The notes: a model not told the origin generated them from the sequence alone. 64,000 nt of DNA from Cydia pomonella (GCF_033807575.1 NC_084719.1:1426001-1490000), one strand, 5' to 3'. Shown: positions 32,337-42,835, counted from the first letter of the stretch. Program-made: numbers and translations.

Positions 32337-33298
32337 TATTTAGTTTGCTTATCTTCTAATTTATCCCTAAATGTTATAATAGCTAGGAATGGGCTAAATG
32401 TGTAAGTACTCCAGCGCCATAGAGACCTATAGGAATATAAATATTAGATTCATTCTTCCATTCTTTTAAAATTATGGCTTCAGTCCAGTTGGACTATTTC
32501 GCCAGTATCAAGGTATTAGGAGCTATATACGACTAAAATTGTACGGTTAGTACAAGACAGTGTACGGTGATTTTATCAGCTCTTGTAAAGTGATAGCTGG
32601 ACTTTACAAGTAGCACGTGGACTACCGACCGTTGACTCCAAAATGATGGTTAAACGGGTTTCAAGATTAATTATTCATTCATTGCACACTACCACATTAG
32701 TTTACTGCATAATAAGCTATCGACATTACACTATTAAGGAGATAAAAATAACGGAATTAATCACGAGGCTAACCATTAAGATGGCGCTCGATCCGGAAGA
32801 CCGAAAGATTAGATGATAGGAAGAAAAAGTTTTCCGCCGATTTTCACATTGTAACCATCAGATTAAGGAAATGCGCACAAATCATTGTCAGATTTAGTAA
32901 TAGCAGAATTATAGCATCAATTTTGACTAAAATGCCCAAATTCACAACCTGCTTAACAATTAGGTTGAATCCCCAACCAACCAACGGCTCATCATAGATA
33001 GCCAATCGTGGTTAAGGTACACTTCACGGGGTAGCAATATATCTTAATCTGACGCGCTCGAGTAACTACAAAAATCATCATGGGCTCCCCAACCATAAAG
33101 CAATCAAGTGAAATTAATAATAAATGACCACGTCGATGTGACAGATTTTTGGACTACATCAACACATCAGCTGCAGTAATGCGGGGAGGCAATACCACTG
33201 TAGTCTGTACAGTTTGAATCCGAAACAGTACATTAAAGAAGTGCCATATTTAACGCGTGAAAAAGCGGCATGGTAAAATCGTAACAAATTAAAAATAT
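32337..33298. other. No gene recognised
   Basis: AT-rich unassigned DNA. A gcagtaatgcgg patch near 33175 resembles the palindromic repeat at 7540..7730. Confidence 0.5.
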
Positions 33299-33398
33299 TT
33301 TTACTGTACATAAAGTGCTACTTTTCCGCACTAGTGCGTAAATTAGCACATTATGTAACTATGTCGAAAATTTAAACGGTCATATGTTACAAACTCCG
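33299..33398 (-). mobile_element. MITE-2 fragment (second hairpin only)
   Basis: ttttactgtacataaagtgc, then cgcactagtgcg, then gtcatatgtta match the second hairpin of MITE-2 in the opposite orientation. The first hairpin is absent. Confidence 0.6.
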
Positions 33399-33610
33399 GT
33401 ATACGTTTAAGAAGTTTAAAACTCTTACGGTAGATGTGACAGAGTCTGCCTACTCTCTAAGGCTCATATAAGGTGGAAATATTCGCCGTATTGGGTACTA
33501 TCTTGGCAGCTCAGAAAGCAGAGTATGGCTAGCGATCAAGTGGTCTCACACAAGACAGCGAATGTTTCCCCTTTTTCAAAATAAAATGCCCTATTTTAGG
33601 AAAAAATACA

Positions 33611-33730
33611 AATTACAAAAATTTATTCTGCAAGTAGGCCTCAAGGGCTCTTTTACAAGTCAATACAACATTTATAGTAACATCATATAGTGACATGAAA
33701 AATACATCACATCATTTCTGAAAAAAATGA
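33611..33730 (-). repeat. LINE-C 3' end fragment
   Basis: aaatttattctgcaagtagg, ctcaagggctcttttacaag and catttatagtaacatca match 14052..14150 closely. Confidence 0.75.
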
Positions 33731-34274
33731 AAATATGATTAATAATAGAACACATTAATAAACACGTAATTTTACTATATTTCAAAGTGGATAAATCAAC
33801 CCAAAATAATTTTACAACAACAACAGACGTCAGGATTTTTTTCTTAAAAGCAAATTAATTAACAATTAATTAACCGACAAAGTATCTCGTTGCAGGTTGA
33901 ACGTTAATTATTGTTAATAACGACTGTTGGCTTAGCCAGTCGCCGAAATTTGGGGGATTACTCAAATGAAAATCGGCTTAGTTCAAGATTAAATACGAAT
34001 AGACGCACCGCGGGCTTCGTGGTGTAGGTTATAAGATTAAGCGATTATTGGGACCTCTTCCAATAAACATTCATAATTTAAGCTCTAGCCACCCACTGAC
34101 CTATAAAAAGGCATACATTGTATTTTGAATCTTTACTTTGAAAAATAAAAATTGAATATATCTTGATAAGTTTTAATTCGTGGGCGGCTACAATATAATA
34201 CCTATATACGTAAATCTAAATCGGCACTGTCTAGAAAGGAACATATCCAATTTTTTTTTACGAGATTCACTGTG
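33731..34274. other. No gene recognised
   Basis: AT-rich unassigned DNA. Confidence 0.5.
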
Positions 34275-34500
34275 GTACAGTCAGCATCAAAAGTAGCGGA
34301 TCAAATAACGCTTCATAAGTATCTACCATTCTGTAACAGCCTAACAAAAAGTGATGTGTTTAATATAGAACAACTAAGACTGTAAAAGATATACTTTTGA
34401 ACTGGAATTTTAGAAATTCATCTATTTTTGGAAAAGTTATCCGGAATATCAGATGCTTTTGGCGCGTTGTTTCATCCGCTACTTTTGATGCTGGCTGTAC
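34275..34500. mobile_element. MITE with about 27-bp TIRs (226 bp)
   Basis: gtacagtcagcatcaaaagt and agcggat pair with atccgct and acttttgatgctggctgtac. One mismatch was seen in the arms. No coding capacity. Confidence 0.8.
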
Positions 34501-35212
34501 CTGGAAGGTTGTGTGAAAATATGTCATGCCCAACATGCCAACTATGAAAATATTGTTTGAATATGTAAAAACAAACATAACATTTTTACAATTTTTTTTC
34601 GCACGTGATTATTGTGAGTGACAATTTATCGACAAAAGTGCATCGATAAGTAAAAATGTAGGTGATGGACAAATGCGACGAAAAAACACGTTATTCTCAA
34701 AGTTATGATTGGATTTTCTATGTTACACCGATTGTCACTTGTCTAGGCTCCCTTATCTGCAGACCGTCTAATCTTAAGCCTTTTGTATGGTTATGTATGG
34801 TGGCCTGTAGTGATATCCTGGCCCTTCTTTACATTAATATTACATATTCACCCCAATTGTCCCATTTTTGCAATCCCCGTTACGCCTATAGAGTTCATCT
34901 AAGCTAATTTTTCACTGATTTCAACATTTTCAACAACATAAACACTGGTTTGAACAACAAAGTGAGGAGTATCATTATAAACATCATATTTTCATAGACA
35001 TTAATGATGCCAATCCACACTTTGTCATTGCAAATACTATGCAGAGTTAAATCGGTCCGAATCTATGTCTAATCGCTGATCGCCTGTCGCTTGCGCCAGA
35101 GCCGGCTTTCACGTAGGTAATTAAAGTCGTGTGTCCCAAGACCCATGATACTCTTACTTTGTATTAGAATCAGCGATATATGAGCTAATTTATTGTAATA
35201 TAATGTTTCTAA
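34501..35212. other. No gene recognised
   Basis: An 81-codon plus-strand frame at 34662..34907 has a hydrophobic stretch but starts at a weak start codon and matches nothing I know. I leave it uncalled. Confidence 0.45.
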
Positions 35213-35473
35213 CGGCCCGATTCGTAGAATGTTTAAGACACGTTTAAGATCCTTAAAAGATCGATAGTTAAAAGACATGTCAAAATTGACGTTTATTTCG
35301 ATTCCGCTGTGATCCCAATAAGATCTATCTCCGATATTTCTAACGTCAAAGTGACATTGGTGGCCCGAATCCAGCTGCTTCTGTCAATTATACGACATAC
35401 AAACGATATCTAAATGAGTACTTATCTAAACCAGAACTTATCGTTATCGTAATGCATTACTCGAATCGGGCCG
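35213..35473. mobile_element. MITE-1, intact copy (261 bp) with TAA duplication
   Basis: cggcccgattcgtagaatg at the left and ctcgaatcgggccg at the right are inverted, flanked by taa at 35210..35212 and 35474..35476. The 3-bp TAA duplication fits a PIF/Harbinger-type insertion. It is the reference for the copies at 2308 and 56620. Confidence 0.85.
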
Positions 35474-35510
35474 TAATACAATATCATATGTCATCATATG
35501 AATGCTCGTT

Positions 35511-35620
35511 TAAGGCGGGATTCCACCAGTGTGCAGCACTGTGCGGCACAAGCATATTATTATTCAGCACCAAAATGCTTGTGCCGCACAGTGCCGCACG
35601 CTGGTCGAATCCCGCCTTTA
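35511..35620. mobile_element. Hairpin MITE (about 110 bp)
   Basis: aaggcgggattccaccagtg and gtgcggcacaagcat pair with atgcttgtgccgcac and cgctggtcgaatcccgcctt across a short loop. A tta on each side is a possible target duplication. A half copy lies at 55622. Confidence 0.8.
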
Positions 35621-36204
35621 GGATTATTTGATGAAATAAATTTAATACGTATTTTTTATGTATTTTTTTAGAATAAACGTAACTATTTATATTACAAGAA
35701 CTTCTTCACATGTTCATTTACTAAGATCAGAGAGTATCACTTATATATATCTTTTATTTACTACTTAGTACCTATTGAAACTGACAAAATTATTTTTTTA
35801 ATTATAATTGGAAATATTTTCTTATTGAAAAACGTGCAGACTTACTAGACTAGCTACAGAATCTTACTATTCTCTATTAATAAAATCAAAGAGAATTGAT
35901 TGTAATAGAGAATAAAGTCTAAGAAAAAAAAACGTGTCCCTTAGACATCCAAAACAGATGGCGCTGTACTGTGCCATATGTTTTGTGATCACTGAATTGT
36001 CAAACATGAATTGACAACCACAGTTACCGAAAAATGTATGGAGCTGTACGTCATCATGTTAAGTTGACTTATTCGAAGCACGAAATTGTCTTAGACTTTA
36101 TAAATTTTACTCAATCAATGTTTATTGATAAAAGTTAACTTGAATGCTAAAAAAAGTTTAAAATTGTGCTCATATTTATTAAAGAAAAATTACTTAATTT
36201 GCAT
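35621..36204. other. No gene recognised
   Basis: AT-rich. A small imperfect hairpin, tattctctattaataaaatc / gattgtaatagagaata, lies at about 35869..35915. Confidence 0.5.
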
Positions 36205-36500
36205 TTAATACGGTATGTCCGGCTATTTCCTAAAACTACGTCCAAAAGAGAGGTATGGACACTGTGAATGTCATCTCGCTTAGTAAATAGATCTAGAGCA
36301 GAGCCCAACTGGAGCCTTAAAGGAAACCGCGGCCAAATTACACTAGACCCTACTCATAGTGCTGTGTTCCTGCCGGTGAGTAAGGTTGCCGGAGTTCAAC
36401 GAGGGTGCGTGTTAGGCTCGGCAACGCGCATGTAACTCCTCTGGAGTTGCAGGCAGGCAGGCGTCCATAGACTACGGTAACCGCTTACCACCAGGCGGGC
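36205..36500 (+). repeat. LINE-A 3' end, split by the BEL/Pao insertion (left part)
   Basis: Reads ctacgtccaaaagagaggta through cctgccggtgagtaaggttg to accaccaggcgggc, where the BEL LTR begins. The tail resumes at 42836 with cgggccgtatgc. The target duplication cgggc lies at 36496..36500 and 42836..42840. It is diverged from the other LINE-A copies and so predates the insertion. Confidence 0.85.
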
Positions 36501-36739
36501 TGTTGCACACTCTTTGCAGCATCAGGCTTATTTTTCTTATTTGTCTATTATAAATTCAAATTCAAAATTGACTTAAAAAAGTATTTGTCATTCGGATTAC
36601 TTCAGGTTACTTTTTTATACTGATTTGGTTATGTCGTTGATGTGATTTTCTATTTATTGTAAATATTTATTAAAACAATATCAAAGGTATATTCCTCCCT
36701 TTTATTCATACAGTCCACCATACCATACCATCTTTTTTA
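36501..36739 (+). repeat. BEL/Pao 5' LTR (239 bp)
   Basis: Begins tgttgcacactctttgcagc and ends ccataccatctttttta. It should carry the promoter and polyadenylation signals of the element; a tattaaaacaat stretch lies at about 36668. Its 3' terminus is TA, not the usual CA, as fixed by the target duplication and by the 3' copy. Confidence 0.92.
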
Positions 36740-36740
36740 T

Positions 36741-36752
36741 TGGTCCTTCACC
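36741..36752 (+). promoter_or_regulatory. Primer binding site candidate, tRNA-Tyr-like
   Basis: tggtccttcacc starts one base after the LTR. The first nine bases, tggtccttc, are complementary to the 3' end I recall for insect tRNA-Tyr (...gaaggacca). The match is short and from memory. Confidence 0.5.
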
Positions 36753-36853
36753 TCATTTATTCAGTGCCTATTTAGTTTGACAGTTACGTTTTCGTGTTTA
36801 CATTTCATTTTCTTTCATTGGTTACATTCATATATTTACGTAGTTCTCATCGT

Positions 36854-39052
36854 ATGATCACCCGTAGCAAAAGTAAAATTATGTCAGCTAATCCTGACGC
36901 CGACTTAGTACCTCCGCAGCCCCACAGCTCTGTTCCACCAGGCGATAGGGCACCTAGCGCACCTAGCGTACAAACGGCGCATAGCAAATCGTCCCGTTCG
37001 TCGGCGACCGTAAAGGCACAAAAAACCGCAGCTGAAGCGCTCGCCCTGCGCCGCCGCTTGGAACGAGAGCAGGAGCTCGCCCAACGTGAGCGCGAGCGTG
37101 AACGTCACCTCGCGGAGTTGCAGCAGCAGGTTGAGGAGAGCGAGCTACAAGCCGAGCTCCAGGCTATCGACGCTGACGCCAACAGTAGCCGCGCTAGTCA
37201 TCGGAGTTCTACACGGGTGAGCGTAGATAGAACCAAAAAATGGATAGAAAATCACGATTTTGACACTTGTGTTAATAAGGACACCTCTGCAGTAGGATGC
37301 GAGCAACGTTTCTCTGTTCCATCTCCCGGCCTCACGGTACCACCACCGACGGCCACGCGGGTATCTGCATTCCCTATTAACCCCCTCAATCGCCAATCAG
37401 AACCTGCAAACGTCGCCAAAGCGTCCGAGGCGGCCGGCTATATGCCCCCGCTCTTTCCCACGGAGCTTGGCCAACCTGTTCTCTTGCAAGCGGTAGCTGA
37501 CACCGCGGCCGCAGCGAAGGCTCTCGCCTCAGCTTCCAGTGTAAAAAAACTGGAATTACCTCAATTTTTGGGTAACACGCTGCAATGGTTACAATTTAAA
37601 CGTATCTACAATGTTACAAAAAATAACTTTTCTCCTCTAGATAATATTAATCGGCTCCATAATGCGCTCCGCGGCCCCGCGCGAGACGCTGTTGCGGCAC
37701 TGTTGATGTCCACGGAGGACCCAGAAGAGGTCATGCGCGCTCTCGAGGACAACTTCGCCCGCCCCGAGCTCATCGTCTATAAAGAGGTCAATTCATTAAA
37801 AAACCTTCCGCGCCTGAATAACGATTTGAAAGAACTAGGAATACTCTCTAATAAGGTACGCAATTCCATTTCTACAATAAAGTTGCTAAACCATTTGGAA
37901 TACTTGTATTCTCCTGAACTATTTCACGCTGTATTAGGGAAACTTAACCCTACAATGAAAATTCGGTGGACAGACTTCGCCACACTAGATGCCACAGGGC
38001 GTCCTAAGCTTGAAATTTTGTCCGATTTTTTAAAACGCGAGTTTGATCAACACATTCGTTTCGGGTTGTCACCAGAGTTTAGTGCTACACAACCGCAACA
38101 CATTACCGAGAAAATATTAAAGCGTGAAAGCGTTCACAATACTATTATGCAGTCAAGATCGTCAAATATAGGCGGTCGAACTAAAAAACAAACCTGCGTA
38201 TTTTGTAAAAATGATCACAATATTAAGGATTGTTCCAAATTTAAATCTGTATCTGTCGATGAACGATGGCAGTGGCTACGTGAAGCAAAAGTTTGCTATA
38301 GGTGTTTAAGGGCTAGTCCACACAAGTGGAATGCGTGCCGGGTGAAGCCGTGCGGCGTTAACGGCTGCCCCTTTCGTCATAACGCGCTTCTCCACCAACA
38401 GCAATCGTCGGCTCCGCTTGTCAACGTTATTCACGATCAGACAACAAACAATGACATTGATGATTCAATTAATGTTGAAAACAATACGCCACATACTTCT
38501 TGTTACCAACCTACCGACGACAAGGTAATAGTGTCCACTACCTCTACCGGCACACAAAAATCGAACGTAAATTTAGCTCTCCGTCCGCGCGCCCATCTAA
38601 AGATCATACCTGTCACTGTCGCGGGCCCTACTGGATCCTGTAACGTGTACGCGTTCCTTGATGACGGGAGCACTGCGAGCCTTATAGATTCCAGTATTGC
38701 CACGCGCATAGGGGCGACTGGGCCAACAGAGACCATTACAGTGAATGGTGTGTGCCAACTCCAATGTCAGACTACTATATCATATGTCAATTTTGAAATT
38801 AAGGGTAGGTATACAAAGGAAACGTTTTTAGTGAGAAATGCTCGGTGCGTGGATACTTTAGGTTTGCGGACACAGTCACTCAATCGTGAATCGCTTGAAT
38901 CATTTTCACATTTGGCTGACTTAGCCGACGTTCTAACATATGAAGACGCTACACCGACTATTTTAATAGGAGCCGAACATTGGCACTTGTCAATCGCCCG
39001 TGACGTCCGTGTTGGTAGAATCAACGAGCCAGCCGCTTGTTGGCAGCACTAG
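36854..39052 (+). CDS. BEL/Pao Gag and aspartic protease ORF
   Basis: 732 codons from the first ATG in frame (MITRSKSKIMSANPDA); the frame is open further upstream but only from a gtg. Residues about 50-110 are a charged, Arg/Glu-rich coiled coil. A DUF1759-type Gag region follows (LELPQFLGNTLQWLQFKRIY, then RLHNALRGPARDAV). A zinc knuckle starts at residue 448 (CVFCKNDHNIKDC), followed by a second Cys/His cluster (CYRCLRASPH ... CGVNGCPFRH). The aspartic protease has its active-site Asp-Asp-Gly-Ser with the first Asp at residue 603 (VYAFLDDGSTASLIDS). The ORF stops after WQH, just where the conserved protease-RT linker should continue; that continuation is in the frame of the next ORF. It packages the RNA and processes the polyprotein. 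Confidence 0.9.
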   Translation: MITRSKSKIMSANPDADLVPPQPHSSVPPGDRAPSAPSVQTAHSKSSRSSATVKAQKTAAEALALRRRLEREQELAQRERERERHLAELQQQVEESELQAELQAIDADANSSRASHRSSTRVSVDRTKKWIENHDFDTCVNKDTSAVGCEQRFSVPSPGLTVPPPTATRVSAFPINPLNRQSEPANVAKASEAAGYMPPLFPTELGQPVLLQAVADTAAAAKALASASSVKKLELPQFLGNTLQWLQFKRIYNVTKNNFSPLDNINRLHNALRGPARDAVAALLMSTEDPEEVMRALEDNFARPELIVYKEVNSLKNLPRLNNDLKELGILSNKVRNSISTIKLLNHLEYLYSPELFHAVLGKLNPTMKIRWTDFATLDATGRPKLEILSDFLKREFDQHIRFGLSPEFSATQPQHITEKILKRESVHNTIMQSRSSNIGGRTKKQTCVFCKNDHNIKDCSKFKSVSVDERWQWLREAKVCYRCLRASPHKWNACRVKPCGVNGCPFRHNALLHQQQSSAPLVNVIHDQTTNNDIDDSINVENNTPHTSCYQPTDDKVIVSTTSTGTQKSNVNLALRPRAHLKIIPVTVAGPTGSCNVYAFLDDGSTASLIDSSIATRIGATGPTETITVNGVCQLQCQTTISYVNFEIKGRYTKETFLVRNARCVDTLGLRTQSLNRESLESFSHLADLADVLTYEDATPTILIGAEHWHLSIARDVRVGRINEPAACWQH

Positions 39053-42000
39053 GCTGGACTTTGTACGGCGTTGTTTCTAGCAAAACGAAGTTGGTTGAAT
39101 TTATTAATTACACACACGCCGACAAAATTAATGATGAGAATTTAGAGTCTTTAATCAAAGAACAATATAAACTCGACTCTATAGGAATCACTAAAACTGA
39201 AACATTGCATAGCAAACAAGACCAGCGCGCAGTTGACATTTTGGAAACAACTGCCAAACGACTGCCCACTGGTCGATTTGAAGTAGGCATGCCTTGGCGT
39301 GACGATATACAGCGTGTCCCTGATAGTTACCCACAAGCGATGTCACGTTTTTTAAGTTTGGAACGACGCATGTGCAAAGAGGTTGAGTTCGCTAAGGCGT
39401 ACAACGCATTTATTAACAATATGATAGCAAAAGGTTACGCAGAGGAATGTGCGCCAGATACTTACTACGCGCAGCACAATAAAAATTCTGACAACACACG
39501 TCTCTACCTTCCACATTTCGGCGTTTATCACCCTCAAAAACGAAAGGTTAGAGTAGTCCATGATGCGGCAGCCAGAAATGAGGGAGTCAGCCTGAATTCC
39601 TTACTACTATCGGGTCCTGACCTGCTCCAACCTTTGCTTAAGGTCGTGTTTCGTTTTCGGGAAAGTCGTGTTGGGATAACCGCAGATATCAAAGAGATGT
39701 TTCCTCAGGTGCGCGTTCAAGAGCAAGATAGGGACGCTTTTCGATTTCTGTGGAGACCCGATAAGACGATTGCCATTAAAGAGTACAGAATGACGTCTGT
39801 CATCTTTGGTGCCTGCTGTAGCCCCTTTATTGCCCAATTTATTAAAAATAAAAACGCTCTTGAACATGCTGATTTGTATCCGAAAGCTGTGGACGCCATT
39901 TTGTTTAGCCACTACATGGATGACTACATCGATTCACAAGATGGCGTCGACGAAGCTGCTCAGTTAGCGGCAGATATTATTACCGTGCACAACGCCGCCT
40001 GCTTTGAAATGCGAGGATGGATTTCCAATGAGCGAGAGGCTCTTAATCTTGTCCCCGATGACCTTAGAGCTGCTCAGCCGTTGGAAATCGATCTTGGTGA
40101 ATCTGCCAACAGCATCCGAGCTCTAGGCATAGCGTGGAATCCTGCCCTAGATATTTTAGGGTTCCGCACAGGTTTAATTGAAACTGTTCCTACTTCACTA
40201 ACAAAACGAAAGGTTCTGTCACATGTCATGCGCGTATACGACCCACTGGGTCTTTTAGGGCCTATAGTTGTTAAGGGACGAATTTTATTTCAACAAACTT
40301 GGAGATCTAACATAGATTGGGATACCGAGCTCCCACAGACTGAAGCATCTAAGTGGTTTGAATGGTTTCAAGACCTTTCAAAGGTTTCTTCGTTAAAGAT
40401 CCCGCGTTGGTATTCAAAGATAAGAGGCTCGGAGCCTTCCTACCGAGAATTGCACGTTCTTGCAGATGCAAGTGAGCTTGCCTACGCCTGCGTTGCATAT
40501 TGGCGTTTGGTGTACCCTGACGGTAGCGTCGAGCTCACTCTCATCGCAAGCAAAACAAGGGTCTCTCCTTTGAAACCAATGTCTATCCCGCGATTGGAAC
40601 TGCAAGCCGCTTTGATAGCTTCCCGAATCGCACTTGTCATCAAGGACAGTCATCGACGAAAACCAACGCGTACATATTTTTGGACTGACTCGATGACTGT
40701 ACTCCAATGGTTGCGTAGTGATGCACGAGCTTTTAAGCCTTTCGTTGCCCATCGCCTCGGCGAAATTTACGAAAATTCTGCTGTCAAAGACTGGCACTGG
40801 GTACCGACAGACTTAAATGTGGCTGATGACGCAACTAGACTTCGTCCAATTGATTTGACCACTTCGCATAGGTGGTTCTCTGGCCCATCATTTCTTTTAA
40901 AGTCCCCAGAGGACTGGCCCATAGAGCCACTTAACGTCACACCAGTTCGCGAAGAACTTAAATGTCAACAAAACGAGTTGGTGGGGCTGACTTCAGTCAA
41001 TACTGTTTTGCCAACTCCAGTTACGGCAAATTTTGAACATTTTAGTGACTGGCTTCGTTTCTTACGTGCCACAGCTCGGGTACATCAAGCTGCGGCAATT
41101 TTTGGTAGTATTTTGGCCTCAATTCGAAATTCAAAATCAAATAGCGGAGTGGTTCTCTCCCGCTCGCGTTGTTCATCAGCGTCCACCACTCACACTCCCT
41201 TGAATGCCGACCTGATAAAAGCCGCTGAAAGGCACATTTTACAACGGATCCAACTGGAAAGCTTTTCTCAAGAATTCCACTGCATCGTCAACTCAAAGCC
41301 GATTCCTTCAAACAGCCGCCTCATCAAACTATCGCCCTCTCTGGGAGAAGATAATTTAATTCACCTGGCTGGAAGGATAAAAGTTGTAGAAGACATCGAC
41401 CCTGAATCACGATTCCCGATACTACTTGATGGTCGTCACCCAGTCGCACGGCTGTTAGTACAGTTTTACCACAGACGAGCAGGTCATGCTAATCACGAAT
41501 ACGTCATTAATGAACTAAGGCAAAGATTCTGGCTTCTGAGGCTCCGAGATACAGTCAGGTCAGTCGCTCAGAAATGCCTGCTTTGCAAGATTCGCAAATC
41601 GAAGCCTATGAACCCTGCCACTGGAGACCTACCACCTCAAAGGCTCGCTCACCACCAACGGGCATTTACATTTACTGGCCTAGACTATTTTGGCCCCGTC
41701 AATGTTACTGTGGGCCGCCGCCATGAAAAACGTTACGTGGCTCTTTACACATGCCTCACAACAAGGGCATTACACCTGGAATTGGTACACAGCCTTTCTT
41801 CAGACTCCGCCATAATGAGCTTGAGGCGTTTCATTGCCAGACGAGGTACCCCAAATACAATTTACTCAGACAATGGGACCGCCTTCATTGGGGCAAACCG
41901 TATCCTACGACAATTCTACTCAGACGACATTCAAGAAGAAGCAGCGACTAGAGGAATCAAGTGGAGTTTTATTCCCGCTGCAGCACCGTCTTTTGGTGGA

Positions 42001-42543
42001 TGTTGGGAGCGTCTAGTAAGAACAGTAAAGGTGGCGCTGAAGGCAACACTTAACGAAAGGTTCCCCAAGGAGGAGACACTAACGACGCTGCTGATGGAAG
42101 CTGAAGCGATTGCTAATTCTCGCCCACTGACGCACGTGTCCACAGACCCAGAGGACCCAACCAGCCTTACACCTTTCCACTTCCTAATTGGGTGTCCATC
42201 AAATCAAACCTTGCCATCGACCTTAGAAGACCGTGACCTGTTCGGTCGCTCAGAGTGGAAGAAGGCAATAAGGTTATCAGACCACTTTTGGAAACGCTGG
42301 GTGCGTGAAGTATTGCCAACGATGCAAACACGAATCAACGTGAAAGGAGATCGTGGTCAGGAACTTCAAATAGGAGATGTGGTGGTAATAGTGGATGAAT
42401 CACTGCCGCGCGGAACGTGGCCCAAAGGAAGGGTAACCAATATGTTTCCTGGAAAGGATGGCGTGACCAGGGTGGTGGACGTTGCGACGGCTGGGGGTAC
42501 GCTACGCCGTCCCCTTAAAAAATTAATTAGACTTACCACTTAA
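39037..42543 (+). CDS. BEL/Pao reverse transcriptase, RNase H and integrase ORF
   Basis: Open from 39019, with no ATG near its beginning (numbering here is from the ttg at 39037). It starts in the LGWTLYG linker. RT: RKVRVVHDAAARNEGVSLNS, ADIKEMFPQV, then the catalytic HYMDDYID with YMDD at residues 293-296. RNase H: LADASELAYA (Asp 477), RLELQAALIASR, FWTDSMTVLQWL and VADDATR. Integrase: an HHCC zinc domain (HRRAGHANHE ... CLLCKIRK), then the catalytic triad Asp 883 (TGLDYFGPV), Asp 945 (YSDNGTAFIGANR) and Glu 991 (GGCWERLVR). The C-terminal BEL-type domain (DUF5641-like) includes LQIGDVVVIVDE and GTWPKGRV. All catalytic residues I can check are present and no stop interrupts the frame. Expression would require a frame change from the upstream ORF, or this copy is defective. 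Confidence 0.93.
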   Translation: MLAALGWTLYGVVSSKTKLVEFINYTHADKINDENLESLIKEQYKLDSIGITKTETLHSKQDQRAVDILETTAKRLPTGRFEVGMPWRDDIQRVPDSYPQAMSRFLSLERRMCKEVEFAKAYNAFINNMIAKGYAEECAPDTYYAQHNKNSDNTRLYLPHFGVYHPQKRKVRVVHDAAARNEGVSLNSLLLSGPDLLQPLLKVVFRFRESRVGITADIKEMFPQVRVQEQDRDAFRFLWRPDKTIAIKEYRMTSVIFGACCSPFIAQFIKNKNALEHADLYPKAVDAILFSHYMDDYIDSQDGVDEAAQLAADIITVHNAACFEMRGWISNEREALNLVPDDLRAAQPLEIDLGESANSIRALGIAWNPALDILGFRTGLIETVPTSLTKRKVLSHVMRVYDPLGLLGPIVVKGRILFQQTWRSNIDWDTELPQTEASKWFEWFQDLSKVSSLKIPRWYSKIRGSEPSYRELHVLADASELAYACVAYWRLVYPDGSVELTLIASKTRVSPLKPMSIPRLELQAALIASRIALVIKDSHRRKPTRTYFWTDSMTVLQWLRSDARAFKPFVAHRLGEIYENSAVKDWHWVPTDLNVADDATRLRPIDLTTSHRWFSGPSFLLKSPEDWPIEPLNVTPVREELKCQQNELVGLTSVNTVLPTPVTANFEHFSDWLRFLRATARVHQAAAIFGSILASIRNSKSNSGVVLSRSRCSSASTTHTPLNADLIKAAERHILQRIQLESFSQEFHCIVNSKPIPSNSRLIKLSPSLGEDNLIHLAGRIKVVEDIDPESRFPILLDGRHPVARLLVQFYHRRAGHANHEYVINELRQRFWLLRLRDTVRSVAQKCLLCKIRKSKPMNPATGDLPPQRLAHHQRAFTFTGLDYFGPVNVTVGRRHEKRYVALYTCLTTRALHLELVHSLSSDSAIMSLRRFIARRGTPNTIYSDNGTAFIGANRILRQFYSDDIQEEAATRGIKWSFIPAAAPSFGGCWERLVRTVKVALKATLNERFPKEETLTTLLMEAEAIANSRPLTHVSTDPEDPTSLTPFHFLIGCPSNQTLPSTLEDRDLFGRSEWKKAIRLSDHFWKRWVREVLPTMQTRINVKGDRGQELQIGDVVVIVDESLPRGTWPKGRVTNMFPGKDGVTRVVDVATAGGTLRRPLKKLIRLTT

Positions 42544-42579
42544 GCCTTTATTAATGTACTTAAGTTAGTTGGTGCATAG

Positions 42580-42596
42580 CTGCACGAGGGGCAGGA
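42580..42596 (+). promoter_or_regulatory. Polypurine tract of the BEL/Pao element
   Basis: cgaggggcagga directly precedes the 3' LTR, as expected for the plus-strand primer. It is imperfect, with two interrupting cytosines. Confidence 0.6.
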
Positions 42597-42835
42597 TGTT
42601 GCACACTCTTTGCAGCATCAGGCTTATTTTTCTTATTTGTCTATTATAAATTCAAATTCAAAATTGACTTAAAAAAGTATTTGTCATTCGGATTACTTCA
42701 GGTTACTTTTTTATACTGATTTGGTTATGTCGTTGATGTGATTTTCTATTTATTGTAAATATTTATTAAAACAATATCAAAGGTATATTCCTCCCTTTTA
42801 TTCATACAGTCCACCATACCATACCATCTTTTTTA
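42597..42835 (+). repeat. BEL/Pao 3' LTR (239 bp)
   Basis: Read base by base against 36501..36739 without a difference. It is followed by the target duplication cgggc. Confidence 0.92.

Larger units (their letters stand above)
36501..42835 (+). mobile_element. BEL/Pao LTR retrotransposon, near complete (6,335 bp)
   Basis: Structure in order: 5' LTR (36501..36739), primer binding site, Gag-protease ORF, RT-RNaseH-integrase ORF, purine tract, 3' LTR (42597..42835), flanked by the 5-bp duplication cgggc. The LTRs are 239 bp each and I found no difference between them, so the insertion is recent. The only evident lesion is the frame change between the two ORFs near 39019..39052. There is no envelope-like ORF. 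The element is nested in a LINE-A tail. The BEL/Pao call rests on the DUF1759-like Gag region, the YMDD-type RT, the RNase H motifs and the BEL-type integrase C-terminal domain. Confidence 0.93.

Noticed and set aside
34662..34907. 81-codon frame with a hydrophobic segment
   Set aside because: No recognisable domain, no splice or start support; not called.
39108..42143. Several antisense or off-frame frames within the BEL/Pao element (for example 40414..40797)
   Set aside because: Shadows of the RT-integrase ORF; no motif of their own.
36501..42835. Endogenous retrovirus with envelope
   Set aside because: No ORF lies between integrase and the 3' LTR; the stop at 42543 is 53 bp from the LTR. 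It is a retrotransposon.
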